Counted from the first letter of the stretch, positions 16,924 to 26,749 are shown. The stretch is 64,000 nucleotides of DNA from Advenella mimigardefordensis DPN7 (GCF_000521505.1 NZ_CP003915.1:4340001-4404000), one strand, 5' to 3'. A program made the numbers and translations. The notes: generated by a model not told the origin, from the letters alone.

Positions 16924-18198
16924 TTACCAAATACCTTTTGCATCGAACAACCACTGATCCTCGCGAATAACAGGGGAAAATTCCTTGAACTGCCTATGAT
17001 CCACCAGCACCACTATAAGATCCGATTCATTGACGACATTTTGGAGCTCTCCAAGTTTCAAGCCCGTTTTGGCCACTTTTTCCGGTAGTTGCTCAATATT
17101 AGGTTCTACTGCAGTAACTTGATTAGGATATTGAGTCGCCAAAGCTAACGCGATTTTCATCGCTGGGCTTTCCCTTAAGTCGTCAATATCAGGTTTGAAC
17201 GCAAGTCCTAAGCACCCGATTTTCACATCATTAACTTTTTTACCAGTGCCGCTCAGTTTCTCCAATGCCGCTTCGACTTTTTCTTTAACCCAATCCGGCT
17301 TATAGTCGTTGACTTCACGCGCAGTGCGGACGATTCTGGCTTCATCTGGCGTCTTATTCACAATAAACCAGGGATCCACCGCGATACAATGCCCACCTAC
17401 TCCACAACCCGGTTGCAAAATATTGACTCTTGGGTGATGATTCGCAAGCTTGATTAGCTCCCAGACATTGATTCCCAATTTATCGCATATAAGCGACAGT
17501 TCGTTTGCAAACGCAATATTGACATCACGGAATGAGTTTTCAGTCAGCTTACTCATTTCTGCTGTACGCGCATCCGTCACCAACAACTCACCTTCTACGA
17601 ATATACGATAAACGTCAATCGCTCTTTGGGAACACTCCTTGGTGAGCCCACCTATGATACGGTCATTCTGAACAAGTTCCCGAACAACGTGACCAGGAAG
17701 AACGCGTTCAGGACAATAAGCAATATGCACATCTATGTCGTTATGGTCGTCAACTTTTGGGAACTTCAGATCGGGACGTGCCTCAGAAAGGATATCGACC
17801 ATTTTTTCTGTTGTGCCTACGGGTGAGGTCGACTCCAGAATGACAATATCGCCCTTTTTTAAAACAGGAGCGATTGATTTAGATGCAGACAAAACGTACG
17901 ACAGGTCAGGCTCGTAGTCATTTTTGAATGGAGTCGGCACTGCAATCAAAAAAGCATCTGCCGCTTCTGGTTTGTTAGTCGCTTTAAGAAACCCACCTGA
18001 GACAGCCGCCTGAACAATCATGTCCAATTCCGGCTCCACAATATGGATTTTTCCCTGATTGATTGTATCAATTGCGTGCTGATTCACATCAACACCAACC
18101 ACATTTACTTTTCGCGAAGCAAACATTGCAGCGGCAGGCAACCCAATATACCCAAGACCGATTACAGAAACAGTTTTTATTTTAGAAGAAATTGTCAT
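16924..18198 (-). CDS. wecC: UDP-N-acetyl-D-mannosaminuronate dehydrogenase
   Basis: Oxidises UDP-ManNAc to UDP-ManNAcA with two NAD+ in the cytoplasm. The N-terminal Rossmann motif is VIGLGYIGLPAAAMFAS (about residues 12-28). The catalytic cysteine lies in PGCGVGGHCIAVDPWF near residue 265, and the UDP-binding domain follows (GLAFKPDIDDLRESPAM). The 424-residue length is usual for WecC and related UDP-sugar dehydrogenases. The gene lies 17 bases after wecB, which makes its substrate. AGGTGA precedes the ATG. The pair indicates that the capsule contains ManNAcA or a derivative. Confidence in the family is high; WecC rather than another UDP-HexNAc dehydrogenase is supported by the adjacent epimerase. 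Confidence 0.92.
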   Translation of the reverse strand: MTISSKIKTVSVIGLGYIGLPAAAMFASRKVNVVGVDVNQHAIDTINQGKIHIVEPELDMIVQAAVSGGFLKATNKPEAADAFLIAVPTPFKNDYEPDLSYVLSASKSIAPVLKKGDIVILESTSPVGTTEKMVDILSEARPDLKFPKVDDHNDIDVHIAYCPERVLPGHVVRELVQNDRIIGGLTKECSQRAIDVYRIFVEGELLVTDARTAEMSKLTENSFRDVNIAFANELSLICDKLGINVWELIKLANHHPRVNILQPGCGVGGHCIAVDPWFIVNKTPDEARIVRTAREVNDYKPDWVKEKVEAALEKLSGTGKKVNDVKIGCLGLAFKPDIDDLRESPAMKIALALATQYPNQVTAVEPNIEQLPEKVAKTGLKLGELQNVVNESDLIVVLVDHRQFKEFSPVIREDQWLFDAKGIW

Positions 18199-18215
18199 TT
18201 GATATCACCTAATTA

Positions 18216-19352
18216 TTAAATACTTGGAACCAAGCCACGCTGCTGGATTGCATGAACAATTCGTTCACATGCCTTCCCATCGCCATATGGATTATGCGCG
18301 ACGCTCATTTCTGTATACGCTTGCGCGTCTGTCAATAGACGAGACACTTCTTCATCAATTGTTGCAACATTTGTCCCAACTAACCGAACAGTGCCCGCTC
18401 CCACAGCCTCCGGTCGCTCTGTTGTATCTCGCATAACGAGCACCGGTTTACCTAATGAGGGCGCCTCTTCTTGAATCCCGCCAGAATCAGTCAAGATAAT
18501 ATATGACCGTAACATAAGATAGACAAATGGCAAGTAATCTTGCGGCTCGATCAAATGTACGTTATGCACACCATCTAAAATACGTTCAACAGGCTCACGA
18601 ACTCTAGGGTTTAAGTGAACAGGGTAAACAAAATCGCATTCTGGAAATTTTTGAGCAAGCAATTTAATTGCACTGCAAATGCGTTCGAACCCATCGCCAA
18701 AATTTTCTCTGCGGTGCCCAGTGATAAGAACAAGCCTACTGCCCTCGCGGAGAAAATCAAATTTAGCCTTAAAGATTTGAGCAAGGCCGCTGTCAGACTC
18801 AAGTTTATCTTTGACCCACAACAACGCATCGATAACAGTGTTACCGGTTACGGTGATCTGATCTTCAGGAACAGCCTCATTAATAAGATTATTTTTCGAC
18901 TGACCGGTCGGAGCAAAATGCAAGGCAGCTAATACACCTGTCAACTTGCGATTCGCTTCTTCGGGCCAAGGTGAGTATATATTCCCGGTTCTCAGCCCAG
19001 CCTCTACATGCCCCACTGGAATGCGATGATAATAAGCAGCCAACGCAGTTGCAAATGTAGTCGAAGTGTCACCGTGAACCAGCACCAAATCGGGTTTGTC
19101 CCTTGTAAGGACTGACTCTATACGACTTAGAATCTCTGTTGTTATTCCGGATAGCGTTTGACCAGGTTTCATAATATTCAAATCATAATCTGGCGTAATT
19201 TCGAATAAATCCAAGACCTGATCCAGCATTTGGCGATGTTGGGCGGTTACGCATACGCTGCTGTGAATATTTTTCTGCTGCTCCAGCAGTTTAACTAAGG
19301 GAGCCATTTTTATAGCCTCCGGGCGCGTCCCAAATACCGTTAATATTTTCAT
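18216..19352 (-). CDS. wecB: UDP-N-acetylglucosamine 2-epimerase (non-hydrolysing)
   Basis: Converts UDP-GlcNAc to UDP-ManNAc. The start [19 protein letters not shown] is the family signature. Later conserved parts are [32 protein letters not shown] (in pieces), [12 protein letters not shown] and [22 protein letters not shown], which hold the substrate- and allosteric-site residues. It is 378 residues, normal for the family. GAGGAATAA precedes the ATG closely. It is followed by wecC, so the two form a UDP-ManNAcA module inside the capsule operon. The preceding kpsT gene ends 89 bases upstream of its start. Confidence 0.93.
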   Translation of the reverse strand: MKILTVFGTRPEAIKMAPLVKLLEQQKNIHSSVCVTAQHRQMLDQVLDLFEITPDYDLNIMKPGQTLSGITTEILSRIESVLTRDKPDLVLVHGDTSTTFATALAAYYHRIPVGHVEAGLRTGNIYSPWPEEANRKLTGVLAALHFAPTGQSKNNLINEAVPEDQITVTGNTVIDALLWVKDKLESDSGLAQIFKAKFDFLREGSRLVLITGHRRENFGDGFERICSAIKLLAQKFPECDFVYPVHLNPRVREPVERILDGVHNVHLIEPQDYLPFVYLMLRSYIILTDSGGIQEEAPSLGKPVLVMRDTTERPEAVGAGTVRLVGTNVATIDEEVSRLLTDAQAYTEMSVAHNPYGDGKACERIVHAIQQRGLVPSI

Positions 19353-19441
19353 TTATTCCTCATACTCAATCACTACCACCGCCTCGATAAAATTTCACAT
19401 GTCATATTATAAACATGCAACATGTCGTTAATTTGACTACC

Positions 19442-20101
19442 CTAGCTCTCGCTTTCATATTGTTTTATCGCATCTTCGACATTTTCATAGGAATAAACCC
19501 TGCCGTCTTCTATAAGAAGCGCATAATCACACATCGATCGCACTTGTGACATAGAGTGGGTTACCAATATGACTTTTGATCTACTAATTCTTTCCTTAAA
19601 TGCATTAGCGGCTTTGTTTTTAAAATGCGCGTCTCCTGTAGACATAGCCTCGTCAATCAAGTAATAATCAAAATCAAATGCAAGGCTTAATCCAAATGCA
19701 ACCCTTGACCTCATGCCTGACGAAAAAGTTTTTACAGGCCTATCAAAATAACGACCGATCTCAGCAAAATCTTCCACAAATTTTATGATTTCACGCATTC
19801 GCTGGCCTTCCGCCCCATATACCCGAGCAACAAACTTTACATTTTCTCGAGCAGAAAGCGAGCCTTGGAACCCACCGGACAACCCAACCGGCCACGATAT
19901 GGAACCGTTCACCAGAATTTGCCCTTTATCCGGCGTATCCAAGCCACCAATTAAACGCATCAGAGTGGACTTTCCCGCCCCATTCCTACCAATCAGTGCA
20001 ACATTCTTTCCCGATGGAACTAATACAGATAAGTCGCGGAACACGAACTCTCTTCCAGTATTAGTTTGATAAGACTTGGTGATATTACGTATTTCTATCA
20101 T
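19442..20101 (-). CDS. kpsT: Capsule polysaccharide ABC exporter, ATPase subunit
   Basis: ATPase of the KpsMT/CtrCD-type exporter that moves finished capsule polymer across the inner membrane. Walker A is GRNGAGKST (residues 38-46), the signature is FSSGMRSRVAFG, Walker B is YYLIDEAMSTGD and the H-loop is VTHSMSQ. I start at the ATG at 20101, giving 219 residues, the usual length. It overlaps the kpsM stop by four bases (ATGA), a sign of translational coupling. A longer frame begins 20 codons upstream but would lie inside kpsM. Confidence 0.93.
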   Translation of the reverse strand: MIEIRNITKSYQTNTGREFVFRDLSVLVPSGKNVALIGRNGAGKSTLMRLIGGLDTPDKGQILVNGSISWPVGLSGGFQGSLSARENVKFVARVYGAEGQRMREIIKFVEDFAEIGRYFDRPVKTFSSGMRSRVAFGLSLAFDFDYYLIDEAMSTGDAHFKNKAANAFKERISRSKVILVTHSMSQVRSMCDYALLIEDGRVYSYENVEDAIKQYESES

Positions 20102-20889
20102 ATGGCTATCAATTTCAATCGCCGAATTCGATATAACCCCATTGCTATCAACAACACGCACACAGTGACCCGAATTGGATACATAATATTTACTCCGGCA
20201 TGGTCAGGATAATAAGCAAAAGTCGCGTAACGGAGTTCGTCAATAATATGCGCGTAGGGATTCCAAAGCAGCCAGTTCAAGATTTCGGCAGGAAAGACCC
20301 AAATTGGAAAAATCACTCCAGAAAGTAGATATACCGGAAAAAACAGCATCCGTATTACAATCTTACTTTCAACCAATATTTCTCCCAAAATACAAAATAT
20401 TAGTCCGAGTGAAAACGACAACGTTATTCCAATCAATATAACGAACACCCAGCGCACCGGGTCCCGAATGGATACATCATAGCCAAAACAAAAGCCCAGG
20501 ATAAACATGAAGATCACATAGACACATGAATATAAGGCTGCTTCCATTAAGGTTCGAGCCACAACCGCATCAATAGGCTTGATTTGTTTGTAGCCAAATA
20601 ACGCTCGGTTAGCATTAACAGCTTCAATGCCCTTTAGAACAATATTCCGGCATAAAAAAAAGGGAATCATGCCAGTCATCAGGAATACTGGAAATTCTAT
20701 ACCGTTTGCTCCGGTGACATTTCGAAACGAAAATATAGCCATAATCAGGCCAACCTGCATGACCGGCTCGAAAAACATCCAGAACGCACCAAATCGACGC
20801 GCCCCAAACAATCCCCGCATTTCGCGCAACACGAGAGCAAATAGCACAGATTTTGTAATCTGGAATGACGACCTATTCTGAAATGTCAT
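20098..20889 (-). CDS. kpsM: Capsule polysaccharide ABC exporter, membrane subunit
   Basis: A 263-residue ABC-2 type permease with about six transmembrane helices. It starts with the typical KSVLFALVLREMRGLFGARRFG (in pieces), where an amphipathic interface helix precedes the first membrane segment, and later has FPVYLLSGVIFPI and WNPYAHIIDELR, conserved in KpsM/CtrC/BexB. It pairs with the overlapping kpsT and with the kpsE-like and ctrA-like proteins encoded just upstream, which form the periplasmic and outer membrane passage. GGCAGGAA precedes the ATG. Confidence 0.93.
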   Translation of the reverse strand: MTFQNRSSFQITKSVLFALVLREMRGLFGARRFGAFWMFFEPVMQVGLIMAIFSFRNVTGANGIEFPVFLMTGMIPFFLCRNIVLKGIEAVNANRALFGYKQIKPIDAVVARTLMEAALYSCVYVIFMFILGFCFGYDVSIRDPVRWVFVILIGITLSFSLGLIFCILGEILVESKIVIRMLFFPVYLLSGVIFPIWVFPAEILNWLLWNPYAHIIDELRYATFAYYPDHAGVNIMYPIRVTVCVLLIAMGLYRIRRLKLIAI

Positions 20890-20904
20890 TTCCTGCCTTT
20901 TAAA

Positions 20905-22026
20905 TTACAGCCTCTCGAGCGTTCGGCCCAAGTATATTGTCTGTACGATAGGCGAAATAATTTTGTTCCATTCGTACACTGGCGCATTGGTCACGTAGAC
21001 AGCATCTTCCGGAAATACCTGAAATGCCCTAGCTAAAAAAATTGACTCTGGCTTACGCATATCCAGTCTAAACACTTGAGCCGCAGGCTCCCCCTCTTTA
21101 GGATTCGGATTGACCCTAAACACAAACACGCCTTGTGGATCAGCCTTTGTTTCATCCAATCCACCAACTGAGCCCAGTACCTCTAACAGGCTCGGATTGC
21201 GAGCGGGTAGATCTTTAAGTCCAGGTTCTTTTACAGACCCCATAGCAACAAAACGCTGCCTAGCTCGATCAACTATCACCTCTGAGCGCGGCGCAATCTG
21301 TCTGTTCCCCCCTTCGAGCACATCCTCATAGTTAATCGTGTAGGCCTGCTTTCCATTCCGAACAGTTACATTGATTAAGTGGGGCTCCATTACTGGCCCA
21401 CCAGCCATATTAATGGCATCAAGAATTGTGAGCGGGCCCTGCAAACTAGAGAACCGGCCTGGCGCCTTTACTGCACCTGCCACAAGCACGGATCCAGAAA
21501 GATCACCAACAAGCTCACTATGAACCTGAGGATCCGTTGCAACTGATCCCTTCAGTCCTTTTCGAATATCCTTGTCCACTTGCGCCAATGTACTATTTCT
21601 TACATTCAGGGTACCTACATAAGGTAACGTGATCGTGCCATCAGACGAAACACGAACATTATTGAAAGTCGTTCCGCCATCAGACAACGGAGCAAAAACT
21701 CCGCCTTCTGCTGAATCGGAAATCATAATTTTCATCACATCACCGGGGATCAGCTTAATGACAGTCGAACCAGTCGTTGACACCTTTGCTGAAGGAGGAA
21801 GAGGAGCTTTTCGCGCGTACTCATTAACATTTAGTGGACTTAAATCTACCACTTTATAAGGAAAATCAGAGTCAGCTTTTCCACCATCTCGAATCGAACT
21901 GCTATACGGCCCCGTACCAGACAACAAAGAGCCGCATCCAGAAAGCAGAACAGTAAAACACACTATCCCAGCAATTTTGATGTACCGGCTGTGCGAAAAG
22001 CTAGTGAATATATTATATGAGCGCAT
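20905..22026 (-). CDS. Outer membrane polysaccharide export lipoprotein (CtrA/BexD/Wza type)
   Basis: The signal peptide ends in a lipobox, LSGC (Cys31). The following part holds a polysaccharide export (PES) domain (LIPGDVMKIMISDSAEGG, about residue 92), then two SLBB-type domains (VAGAVKAPGRFSSLQGP and AMGSVKEPGLKDLP). The C-terminus (VYEWNKIISPIV) would form the pore-lining helix. It has 373 residues, close to CtrA and Wza and shorter than E. coli KpsD. It forms the outer membrane channel of the capsule exporter. The gene lies 62 bases after the kpsE-like gene and 15 bases before kpsM. Confidence 0.9.
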   Translation of the reverse strand: MRSYNIFTSFSHSRYIKIAGIVCFTVLLSGCGSLLSGTGPYSSSIRDGGKADSDFPYKVVDLSPLNVNEYARKAPLPPSAKVSTTGSTVIKLIPGDVMKIMISDSAEGGVFAPLSDGGTTFNNVRVSSDGTITLPYVGTLNVRNSTLAQVDKDIRKGLKGSVATDPQVHSELVGDLSGSVLVAGAVKAPGRFSSLQGPLTILDAINMAGGPVMEPHLINVTVRNGKQAYTINYEDVLEGGNRQIAPRSEVIVDRARQRFVAMGSVKEPGLKDLPARNPSLLEVLGSVGGLDETKADPQGVFVFRVNPNPKEGEPAAQVFRLDMRKPESIFLARAFQVFPEDAVYVTNAPVYEWNKIISPIVQTIYLGRTLERL

Positions 22027-22088
22027 AATTTATGAGTCACCTAGATTAAACATAAGCCTTTCACTTTCATTTACCTTGTGCATTTATC

Positions 22089-23198
22089 TCAATCCTTATG
22101 ATCTTCTATTGTCGCAATCACAAATCGCACTATTCCAAACAGTGCCAATAAACCGATTAATACAGCAAGTAGATTGTAGATACGATCTGGATAAATAGCT
22201 CTGTCAGGCAAATTAGGGCTAGTGATAACAGCGAGACTGCGGAATTTCTTATTCATTTCAATACGAGTATTTTCTAAAGACGCCAGACTGATTTTGTATG
22301 CTTCCTCAGCAATCGAGGACCTAATCGATAAATCTCGAAACGTAGCTGCCACAGTATTTAACTGACGACTTCCTTCCCGCGAAATAAGTTTTTTATTTTC
22401 AACTGATAGTTGTTTAGCGATTGAATCAATTCTGCGGCGTTGCTGTTGCACTTGCGGAGCATCTGAATTCAACGAAGACATCAATGCTGACAACTTTGCT
22501 CGTTCCGTCGCCAACTCCGCTTCCATCGCAGCAATCATCTGAGATCGTGCGGTAATCGTCGCTTCTGCATCGACCAAATCGTTTTTAGCTTGAAAATCCA
22601 GCAATTCGTCGCGCCTTAACTCATAATTGGTACGCGCAGTCTGTAATTCACGCTCTACGAAAGCCAACTGATCCCTAGTCAACTTATGGGATAACTCATT
22701 AACAAAATGGTCACTTTCCTTAAGGATAACGCTAAGAATTTTTTCAGACGTATCGGCATCAAATGCCTCAACGTTCACGCTAAGCAACCCTGTTTCAGAA
22801 TCAAAATGAACTTGTACAACTTTACGAAAGTATGCAAGTGAATCTTCTTGGTTTGCATTTTTATCCAGCCAGTAAAATGGGTCTGAATATACTGCTGAGT
22901 AATGCTCACTCCAATTCACCTGCTTTTTCAGCACATTCAACATATCGTTCGAAACGATAAACTCTCTCAAAAATAAAGTTTCTTCCCTTGAAGTAGGGTT
23001 CGTCGCTCCGAGCAATAATGCGAGTCCAGGCGCATTATTGATGGCAGAATTTCCATTGTCTGTTTGGCGCACAGCAACCTGAGCTGTACTCACGTACCGA
23101 TTTGTGGCAAAAAATGCGTAATAGACAATTGCTACCACAAAAGGAATCAAAACAATCCCAATAAATAAGAACCGGTTTTTGTTGGATGAGTTTGACAT
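22089..23198 (-). CDS. kpsE: Capsule export inner membrane/periplasmic adaptor (KpsE/CtrB type)
   Basis: A 369-residue member of the polysaccharide co-polymerase-like (PCP-3) family. One membrane helix lies near the N-terminus (FLFIGIVLIPFVVAIVYYAFF) and one at the C-terminus (LLAVLIGLLALFGIVRFVIA), with a large periplasmic part containing a coiled coil (about residues 180-300). The start of the periplasmic part (YVSTAQVAVRQ) and the segment PNLPDRAIYPDRIYNLLAV (near 330) are typical of KpsE, CtrB and BexC. It links KpsM to the outer membrane channel. It is the first gene of the leftward operon, and its promoter must lie in the 287 bases shared with the divergent kpsS. Confidence 0.9.
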   Translation of the reverse strand: MSNSSNKNRFLFIGIVLIPFVVAIVYYAFFATNRYVSTAQVAVRQTDNGNSAINNAPGLALLLGATNPTSREETLFLREFIVSNDMLNVLKKQVNWSEHYSAVYSDPFYWLDKNANQEDSLAYFRKVVQVHFDSETGLLSVNVEAFDADTSEKILSVILKESDHFVNELSHKLTRDQLAFVERELQTARTNYELRRDELLDFQAKNDLVDAEATITARSQMIAAMEAELATERAKLSALMSSLNSDAPQVQQQRRRIDSIAKQLSVENKKLISREGSRQLNTVAATFRDLSIRSSIAEEAYKISLASLENTRIEMNKKFRSLAVITSPNLPDRAIYPDRIYNLLAVLIGLLALFGIVRFVIATIEDHKD

Positions 23199-23485
23199 CT
23201 ACAAATCACTAATAGGTTTGATCGTGCAGCGATTGTAGAATGAAAACCCTGTAATAGTCCTTATTTTGCAATTACCAGAAGGTTTTTTACTTGAAATGAT
23301 GTTTTTTTAATACGCATAGACTACTGATTTATAAGGATTTTATTATTTTTCATGAAATATATTTTCATGTTTATTACCACATGATACACTGCAAGAAGCT
23401 GATATTTGCGCTATTCTCTCATGGTATTTATCCGAAAATCCCCAAAAAAACTATAATTTACTTTAATAAGGATTCGTAAACTGCC
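23199..23485. promoter_or_regulatory. Divergent capsule promoter region
   Basis: This very AT-rich intergenic stretch lies between two capsule genes that point away from each other, so both promoters should be here. It contains an inverted repeat CATGAAA / TTTCATG (23351-23369, 5-base spacer), a candidate operator. I could not find a JUMPstart/ops element. Confidence 0.5.
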
Positions 23486-24763
23486 GTGATAATTGACGGA
23501 ATCGAAGCGTTCAGCGGCAAGAATATTTTGCTATTGCAAGGGCCAGTTGGTCCTTTTTTTCGTCGCTTTGCAACTGACCTTCGGCGCCAGGGTGCGACTG
23601 TGCACGCCATCAATTTCAGTGGCGGCGACTGGCTCTTCAACGATAAGAACGCAATCAATTTTCGCAGCCATCCACGGGAGTGGCGCAGTTTTTTCGAAAA
23701 TCTGCTGAACGATCTGGATATTGATATCATTTTCCTGTTCGGCGACTGCCGCCCCATTCACGTTGTTGCCCATCAGATTGCGACCCAGTATGGTGTGCAG
23801 ATTGGTGTTTTTGAAGAAGGCTATGTGCGTCCAAACTTCATCACACTGGAAAAAAACGGCGTAAATAACCATTCCAGTGCGGCCCGGGAAGCGCAATTTT
23901 ATTTCAGCCAGAAAGCCATCCCAACCCCCAAAGAGAAGCAGGTGGGCTATGCCTTCCCGCAAATGATGCTATGGGCGTTTCTGTACTACGTCTGTAGTTT
24001 ATTGCTCAAGCCCTTCTTCTGGCATTACCGCCATCACCGCCGCCTGCATATCATAGAGGGATATATCTGGACCCGCAGTTTCCTGCGTAAGGCCTATTAC
24101 CGCATCACGGAACGGCATATGGAGAAGAAGCTAACGACCACGCTCTCCAAACAGTACTTTCTGCTACCGCTACAAGTGTATAACGACGCCCAGATCCATA
24201 CACATTCTGATTTTGCGACGGTAGAGACGTTTATCCGGCATGTCGTTACTTCCTTTTCCAAGCACGCGCCACTGGGCACCCATCTGGTCATCAAACACCA
24301 CCCCATGGACCGGGGCTATAATGATTACTCCAACTGGCTGCAGCAACTGGAGTTTCTGTACGATTTGTCTGGTCGCGTCCATTACATTCACGACCAGCAT
24401 TTGCCTTCATTGCTGGATCATGCCATTGGCACCGTTGTGGTCAACAGTACCGTTGGTTTGTCGGCATTGCTGCACGGCTCTCCGCTCAAGGTATGCGGGC
24501 GCGCCATGTATGACTTCAAGGGGCTCACGTATCAGGGGACCCTGGATGAATTCTGGCGCGAGGCGGCAGATGAAAAGGTAGACAGCAAGCTTTTTGGTTC
24601 GTTCCGTAATTATCTGATCGCGACCACGCAGATCAATGGGAATTTCTACAAGCGCATCAAGGGCGAAAAGGCCGCTACAGGCCTGTCCTGGATCGCATTA
24701 AAAAACGACGAAAACTCAATCAAACCCAATAAATTTCGATCCGATAGTCACATTCACGGCTGA
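23486..24763 (+). CDS. kpsS: Capsule polysaccharide lipid-linker Kdo transferase/export protein
   Basis: KpsS/LipB-type protein that adds Kdo to the phosphatidylglycerol anchor on which ABC-exported capsules are carried. Recognisable parts are LLLQGPVGPFFRRFATDL (residue 15 on), FLFGDCRPIH, GVFEEGYVRPNFITLE, VIKHHPMDRGYNDY (about residue 272) and VVVNSTVGLSALLHG (about 315). The protein has 425 residues, usual for the family. The frame opens with a GTG at 23486; AAGGA lies 13 bases before it, a little far. It is divergent from the export operon. No kpsC, kpsF or kpsU is nearby. Confidence 0.9.
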   Translation: MIIDGIEAFSGKNILLLQGPVGPFFRRFATDLRRQGATVHAINFSGGDWLFNDKNAINFRSHPREWRSFFENLLNDLDIDIIFLFGDCRPIHVVAHQIATQYGVQIGVFEEGYVRPNFITLEKNGVNNHSSAAREAQFYFSQKAIPTPKEKQVGYAFPQMMLWAFLYYVCSLLLKPFFWHYRHHRRLHIIEGYIWTRSFLRKAYYRITERHMEKKLTTTLSKQYFLLPLQVYNDAQIHTHSDFATVETFIRHVVTSFSKHAPLGTHLVIKHHPMDRGYNDYSNWLQQLEFLYDLSGRVHYIHDQHLPSLLDHAIGTVVVNSTVGLSALLHGSPLKVCGRAMYDFKGLTYQGTLDEFWREAADEKVDSKLFGSFRNYLIATTQINGNFYKRIKGEKAATGLSWIALKNDENSIKPNKFRSDSHIHG

Positions 24764-24783
24764 TTTCTCTGCCCTTTCGTACC

Positions 24784-26745
24784 ATGACAAATGTAAATCT
24801 TCCACACCTTCTCGCCAAAAAAATCGGGCTGGACAGGCGGGGAGTGGTTTACGGGCTGCAACTTGCCTTCAGTGCCTGGCTGGCGTTTGCCATCGCTTCC
24901 TTTCTTCACATCCCCAACCCATTCTGGGCAGCCATGCCTGTATTCGTGGTGGCCCAGGCCACCCGCGGACTGGCGTTCGAGCGCGGGCTGTATCGGGTGG
25001 TAGGGACGGCGCTGGGCGCCCTGGCCGGGTTTGGCATGATTCATTTCATTCAGGACGCCCCCTATGCTGCACTGTTGATGCTGGCGCTGTGGGTGGCTGT
25101 CTTTGCCGCGCTGACCCATCTGCTTTACGGGGTACATTCGTACGCGGCGCTGATGGCCGGTATTACAGCTGTGGTCGTGGTGATTCCCTGCATGTTCGCA
25201 CCCGAGCACTATATGCAGCTGGCGCTGGCCCGGGTGGAGTGTACGTTTATCGGGGTGATCATGATTACCCTGTCGTCTGCCCTGCTCACGCCTAATGCCG
25301 ATCGGGACCGGTTTTACCTGTCTGTGTGCGAAGTGGCAGCCAGCGCCTGCTATTTGATGGGCACCACGCTTAAGGGCGTCACCAAAGACGGTGCGGGGCA
25401 GGAAGCTGAAATCCTGCAGAAGATAAGCCGCCTGGAGGCCTCGGCGCTGGCTATTATGGCCGGCTCGCGAACAGCAGCGAAACACAAGCGGGTGATCAAT
25501 GCCATGATCGTGTCTACCATCGGCCTGCTGGCCACCTCGCGCAGACTGCATACGCACAACCGACCCGGCCAGCCCATCGCTCCGGAGCTGGGCAACCTGT
25601 TGCTGGCCATTTCTGCGCTAACCAAAGAAGATGCCCAGCAGATCCTGAGCACGCAGCATATGGCTGAAGCGCTGGCTTTGGCTCAGGCCACAGACGCCGA
25701 CCTGGCGCAGCATTTGCAACGCCTGCTAAGAGGCGCCAAGTGGTTGCTTACGGCTGATCAGGAATCAGCAAGGTTTGTGTTCAGAGCCGATGCGCCCATG
25801 CTGGCGCCGGCAACCAACTGGGGGCTGGCACGTCAGACGGGGCTGTTGTGTGGCCTGATTACGCTGGTATCGGCATCGCTTGCCTATGTGGGTGGTTCTT
25901 TTATTGGTGAGATGACCGCGCTGGCAACAGCCATGTTCTCGCTGGTGCTGGGCTCCATGATTAAGCCACAAATCGTGGCTCCGTTTCTGCTCAAGGGCAT
26001 TATTGTGGGGTCGATTGTCGCCATTGGCTATCGGCTCGCGATTTTTCCGCATATCCACAGCACGGGGCTGGTGGTGGCGTCTATTCTGCCGTTTCTGCTG
26101 GTTGGTGGTATGGCGCGAGCCAGCACGATGTTCGCATTTCCGGCACTGGACGCCTGTATGGCATTTTTACTGGGCAGCCAGGCGATGTTGCCGGCCCGGG
26201 TTGTGACCGCAATGGATGTGGTGGCCGAATCTGGCTCCATGATTGTGGCGGCATGTATTGTGGCCGGTGGTTTTATTCTGCTGCCCCGGCGCAGTGACCG
26301 GCACGTGCATGAAGCCACCCAAACCATCAACCGCGATCTGTTCAGACTGATCAACAATAGCGATAGGCTCGGCACCGAACAATGGATGGCGCGTTCGGTT
26401 CGCCAGACGCTGCGCCTGACTTCGCATCTGGCGCAATCGAGCCAGCGCAATAGCCTGGCACCGGCGCATCTTATTTCGGCACTCAATTTTGGATACAGTA
26501 TTGCGCAGTTGCATAGCTTGCAAGAAGGCTGGACGCCGCAAACCCATGCCATTCTGCAGGATCTGAACGCGCAGCTCAATACGTTTACAGACGAACCTAA
26601 CACGCTGGCCGCCACGCTTATGCAATACGGCAGGGACGTGCAGCAATCTGAGGTTGCGGCCGCGCTTTGGTCGGCATCCGAGGCGCTGGTGGCCGGACGG
26701 GACTTTTTCGCGTACCGCCCGGGTATCAGCCCCAACCAAAGCTAA
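24784..26745 (+). CDS. FUSC-family inner membrane protein (aromatic acid efflux type)
   Basis: A 653-residue protein with two hydrophobic blocks of about five to six helices each (residues 25-165 and 350-500), each followed by a soluble cytoplasmic part. This is the layout of the FUSC/YccS/AaeB-type exporters. The first block contains NPFWAAMPVFVVAQATRGLAFERGLYRVVGTALGA (in pieces), the conserved signature. Such proteins pump out aromatic carboxylic acids, but the substrate here is not known. It lies 20 bases after kpsS without a clear terminator, yet base composition rises sharply here, so it probably belongs to the core genome next to the capsule island. It ends 4 bases from the convergent GntP gene. 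Confidence 0.85.
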   Translation: MTNVNLPHLLAKKIGLDRRGVVYGLQLAFSAWLAFAIASFLHIPNPFWAAMPVFVVAQATRGLAFERGLYRVVGTALGALAGFGMIHFIQDAPYAALLMLALWVAVFAALTHLLYGVHSYAALMAGITAVVVVIPCMFAPEHYMQLALARVECTFIGVIMITLSSALLTPNADRDRFYLSVCEVAASACYLMGTTLKGVTKDGAGQEAEILQKISRLEASALAIMAGSRTAAKHKRVINAMIVSTIGLLATSRRLHTHNRPGQPIAPELGNLLLAISALTKEDAQQILSTQHMAEALALAQATDADLAQHLQRLLRGAKWLLTADQESARFVFRADAPMLAPATNWGLARQTGLLCGLITLVSASLAYVGGSFIGEMTALATAMFSLVLGSMIKPQIVAPFLLKGIIVGSIVAIGYRLAIFPHIHSTGLVVASILPFLLVGGMARASTMFAFPALDACMAFLLGSQAMLPARVVTAMDVVAESGSMIVAACIVAGGFILLPRRSDRHVHEATQTINRDLFRLINNSDRLGTEQWMARSVRQTLRLTSHLAQSSQRNSLAPAHLISALNFGYSIAQLHSLQEGWTPQTHAILQDLNAQLNTFTDEPNTLAATLMQYGRDVQQSEVAAALWSASEALVAGRDFFAYRPGISPNQS

Positions 26746-26749
26746 CTAA

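Noticed and set aside
23199..23485. JUMPstart/ops antitermination element
   Set aside because: No GGCGGTAG-type core was found in the capsule promoter region.
24754..25557. Minus-strand ORF of 267 codons
   Set aside because: It is antisense to kpsS and the FUSC gene and rich in H, R and G, typical of a shadow frame.
26028..26739. Two minus-strand ORFs of 190-235 codons
   Set aside because: Both lie opposite the FUSC gene, which has a complete family match.
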